NCBI GenBank assembly: GCA_002340305.1
Contig: DDLU01000277.1
Coordinates: 1 to 26,965, forward strand
Source of the DNA: Desulfovibrio sp. UBA2564
GTDB lineage: Bacteria > Desulfobacterota > Desulfovibrionia > Desulfovibrionales > Desulfovibrionaceae
DNA length: 26,965 nt
Direction of reading: 5' to 3'
Both the position numbers and the translations under genes were made by a program. A model generated the notes under the pieces. It ran no database searches, was not told the origin of the DNA, and was given only the letters and a program-made list of their open reading frames with translations. This document shows positions 24,895-26,965 of this stretch, one piece after another; the stretch's first letter is position 1; each line of letters starts with the position of its first letter.

Positions 24895-26886
24895 ATGCCT
24901 CTTCTCCCTAGTAAAGAAGCTTCCAAAGGTGTTGCTCTCGCAGAACCTGAGCTTATAGAAAAAGAAGTTGACCTGCTTCTCGTCGGTGGTGGTATGGGTA
25001 ACTGCGGTGTTGCCTATGAAGCAATGCGCTGGATCGAAAAAGTTGGTGGCGACCTCTCCATCATGCTTCTCGATAAAGCTGCTATGGAACGTTCCGGTGC
25101 TGTTGCACAGGGCCTTTCCGCTATTAACACCTACCTTGGTGAAAACGACGCTGATGACTACGTACGCATGGTCCGTACTGACCTCATGGGCCTCGTTCGT
25201 GAAGACCTTATTTTTGACCTTGGCCGTCACGTTGATGATTCCGTTCACCTTTTTGAAGAGTGGGGCCTTCCCTGCTGGATCAAAAAAGACGGTAAGAACC
25301 TCGACGGTGCAGCTGCTAAAGCAGCTGGTCTCTCCCTGCGTAACGGCGACGCTTGCGTTCGTTCCGGTCGCTGGCAGATGATGATTAACGGTGAATCCTA
25401 CAAGTGCATCGTTGCTGAAGCAGCTAAAATGGCTCTCGGCGAAGATAACTACATGGAACGTGTATTCATCGTTAAAATGCTCCTCGACGCTAACGAACCC
25501 AACCGTATCGCTGGTGCTGTAGGTTTCTCCACTCGTGAAAACAAAGTGTATGTTTTCAAATGTAACGCTGCTGTTGTTGCATGTGGTGGTGCAGTAAACG
25601 TTTACCGTCCTCGCTCTACTGGTGAAGGTATGGGTCGTGCATGGTACCCCGTATGGAACGCAGGTTCCACCTACACCATGTGTGCACAGGTTGGCGCTGA
25701 AATGACCATGATGGAAAACCGCTTCGTACCTGCTCGTTTTAAAGACGGTTACGGTCCGGTTGGTGCATGGTTCCTGCTCTTCAAAGCTAAAGCAACCAAC
25801 TACAAAGGCGAAGACTACTGCGAAACTAACCGCGCAATGCTCAAGCCTTACGAAGATCGCGGCTACGCTAAAGGTCACGTTATCCCGACCTGTCTGCGTA
25901 ACCACATGATGCTCCGTGAAATGCGTGAAGGCCGCGGCCCCATCTACATGGATACCGCTACCGCACTGCAGAACACATTCAAAGAACTGTCCCCTGCTGA
26001 GCAGAAGCACCTTGAGTCTGAAGCTTGGGAAGACTTCCTCGACATGTGTGTTGGTCAGGCTAACCTCTGGGCTTGTCAGAACATCGAACCTGAAAACTCC
26101 GGTTCCGAAATCATGCCCACCGAGCCTTACCTCCTCGGTTCTCACTCCGGTTGCTGCGGTATCTGGACTTCCGGTCCGGACGAAGACTGGGTTCCCGAAG
26201 ATTACAAAGTTAAAGCTGACAACGGTAAAGTCTACAACCGTATGACCACCGTTAACGGCCTCTGGACCTGTGCTGACGGTGTTGGCGCATCCGGTCACAA
26301 GTTCTCTTCCGGTTCTCACGCTGAAGGTCGTATCGTTGGTAAGCAGATGGTACGCTGGGTTGTTGATCACAAAGACTTCAAACCCGCTCTGAAAGAAAAT
26401 GCTGCTGACCTCGCTAAAGAGATCTACCAGCCTTGGTACACCTACGAAGAAGGTAAAGGCATCTCTACCGACCCCGTAGTTAACCCCAACTACATCACCC
26501 CCAAGAACTTCATGATGCGCCTTGTTAAGGCAACTGATGAATACGGTGGTGGTGTTGGTACCATGTACGTGACTTCCAAGTCTCTCCTGCACACCGGTTT
26601 CCATCTCCTCGAAATGCTCGAAGAAGATTCCAGAAAACTGGCTGCTCGCGACCTTCACGAACTCATGCGCTGCTGGGAGCAGTTCCACAGACTGTGGACT
26701 GTACGCCTGCACATGCAGCACATTGAATTCCGTGAAGAGTCCCGTTACCCCGGTTTCTACTACCGTGGTGACTTCATGGGTCTCGATGATTCCAAGTGGA
26801 AATGCTTCGTCAACTCCAAGTATGACGTTGAAAAAGGTGAAACCACCGTATTCAAGAGAGCATACCACCAGATCATCCCCACCTAA
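24895..26886 (+). CDS. aprA: Adenylylsulfate reductase alpha subunit
   Basis: FAD-containing catalytic subunit that reduces APS to sulfite and AMP in the cytoplasm. The 663 residues are full length. The Rossmann motif is LLLVGGGMGNCG (27-38). Further family signatures are the FAD/substrate region ERSGAVAQGLSAINTYLG, the PTEPYLLGSHSGCCGIW segment, and the late ADGVGASGHKFSSGSHAEGR flavin-binding block. The fold belongs to the fumarate reductase/succinate dehydrogenase flavoprotein group. AAGGAGG lies 5 nt before the ATG. It is cotranscribed with aprB and is followed 17 nt later by a strong hairpin terminator; the quinone-interacting Qmo genes that usually follow would lie outside the window. 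Codon bias is extreme. Confidence 0.98.
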   Translation: MPLLPSKEASKGVALAEPELIEKEVDLLLVGGGMGNCGVAYEAMRWIEKVGGDLSIMLLDKAAMERSGAVAQGLSAINTYLGENDADDYVRMVRTDLMGLVREDLIFDLGRHVDDSVHLFEEWGLPCWIKKDGKNLDGAAAKAAGLSLRNGDACVRSGRWQMMINGESYKCIVAEAAKMALGEDNYMERVFIVKMLLDANEPNRIAGAVGFSTRENKVYVFKCNAAVVACGGAVNVYRPRSTGEGMGRAWYPVWNAGSTYTMCAQVGAEMTMMENRFVPARFKDGYGPVGAWFLLFKAKATNYKGEDYCETNRAMLKPYEDRGYAKGHVIPTCLRNHMMLREMREGRGPIYMDTATALQNTFKELSPAEQKHLESEAWEDFLDMCVGQANLWACQNIEPENSGSEIMPTEPYLLGSHSGCCGIWTSGPDEDWVPEDYKVKADNGKVYNRMTTVNGLWTCADGVGASGHKFSSGSHAEGRIVGKQMVRWVVDHKDFKPALKENAADLAKEIYQPWYTYEEGKGISTDPVVNPNYITPKNFMMRLVKATDEYGGGVGTMYVTSKSLLHTGFHLLEMLEEDSRKLAARDLHELMRCWEQFHRLWTVRLHMQHIEFREESRYPGFYYRGDFMGLDDSKWKCFVNSKYDVEKGETTVFKRAYHQIIPT

Positions 26887-26903
26887 GCCGGGAATGATAT
26901 ACG

Positions 26904-26938
26904 CGGCTGCGGGCTTCAAGCCCGCAGCCGTTCTTTTA
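26904..26938 (+). terminator. Intrinsic terminator of aprBA
   Basis: CGGCTGCGGGC (26904-26914) pairs perfectly with GCCCGCAGCCG (26920-26930) around a 5-nt loop, followed by TTCTTTT. The broken T tract may permit some readthrough. Confidence 0.88.
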
Positions 26939-26965
26939 CGGCTTGCACTGAAATGGTCTGAATCC

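Noticed and set aside
24802..26919. Long open frame (705 codons) antisense to aprA
   Set aside because: It mirrors aprA almost exactly and arises from the extreme codon bias of that gene. It has no recognisable protein features and no ribosome site.

Overview
The window looks like chromosome of a dissimilatory sulfate-reducing bacterium of the Desulfovibrionaceae, probably a marine, moderate-GC Desulfovibrio/Maridesulfovibrio type. The evidence is a complete ATP sulfurylase gene (sat), complete adenylylsulfate reductase genes (aprB, aprA), a lactate/glycolate-type FAD oxidase with its Fe-S partner, and a Gram-negative outer-membrane lipid transport operon. I see no tRNA, rRNA, CRISPR array, insertion sequence or prophage.

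Layout. (1) 1-442: 3' part of smpB, cut by the left edge. (2) 538-696 (-): a 52-residue single-span membrane protein, divergent from a LysR-type regulator (864-1745, +). The regulator is followed by an overlapping gene pair for an FAD-linked 2-hydroxyacid oxidase and a two-[4Fe-4S] CCG-domain subunit (1815-4348). (3) After a 180-bp spacer full of inverted repeats comes secA (4529-7042) with a strong terminator, then a MarC-family membrane protein and a 73-residue unknown, ending at a bidirectional terminator (8090-8140). (4) 8147-12386 (-): mlaE-mlaF-mlaD-mlaC-mlaA, the Mla phospholipid transport system without an mlaB, with a YfcE-like phosphodiesterase at its 3' end. (5) 12541-14378 (-): argJ and a YfbR/HDDC2-like HD nucleotidase. 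(6) 14565-20462 (-): an EPSP-synthase-fold protein with a chorismate-mutase-like N-terminus and an eroded active site, a small coiled-coil protein, a monomeric aconitase and a PpiD-type periplasmic folding factor. (7) 20655-22001 (-): an AT-rich gene for a trypsin-like lipoprotein, whose base composition differs from its neighbours. (8) 22167-23447 (-): sat; 24342-26886 (+): aprB-aprA, divergent from sat across an 894-bp non-coding region.

How the genes work together. Sat activates sulfate to APS and AprBA reduces APS to sulfite and AMP, so the right end holds the first two enzymes of dissimilatory sulfate reduction facing away from one shared control region. The FAD oxidase/Fe-S pair could feed electrons from lactate or glycolate into that chain, and its LysR neighbour is the natural candidate regulator. 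SecA, the PpiD-like foldase and the Mla proteins serve the cell envelope.

The parts most worth a second look are: the sat-apr intergenic region (a GTGA-N6-TCAC palindrome at about -61.5 from a predicted sat promoter, two related sites around a predicted aprB promoter, and a roughly 105-bp imperfect inverted repeat with a competing hairpin); a 14-bp perfect terminator-like hairpin inside the first codons of the phosphodiesterase gene; the EPSP-synthase-like fusion protein without the usual catalytic signatures; and the AT-rich protease gene. No unequivocally new multi-gene system is visible.
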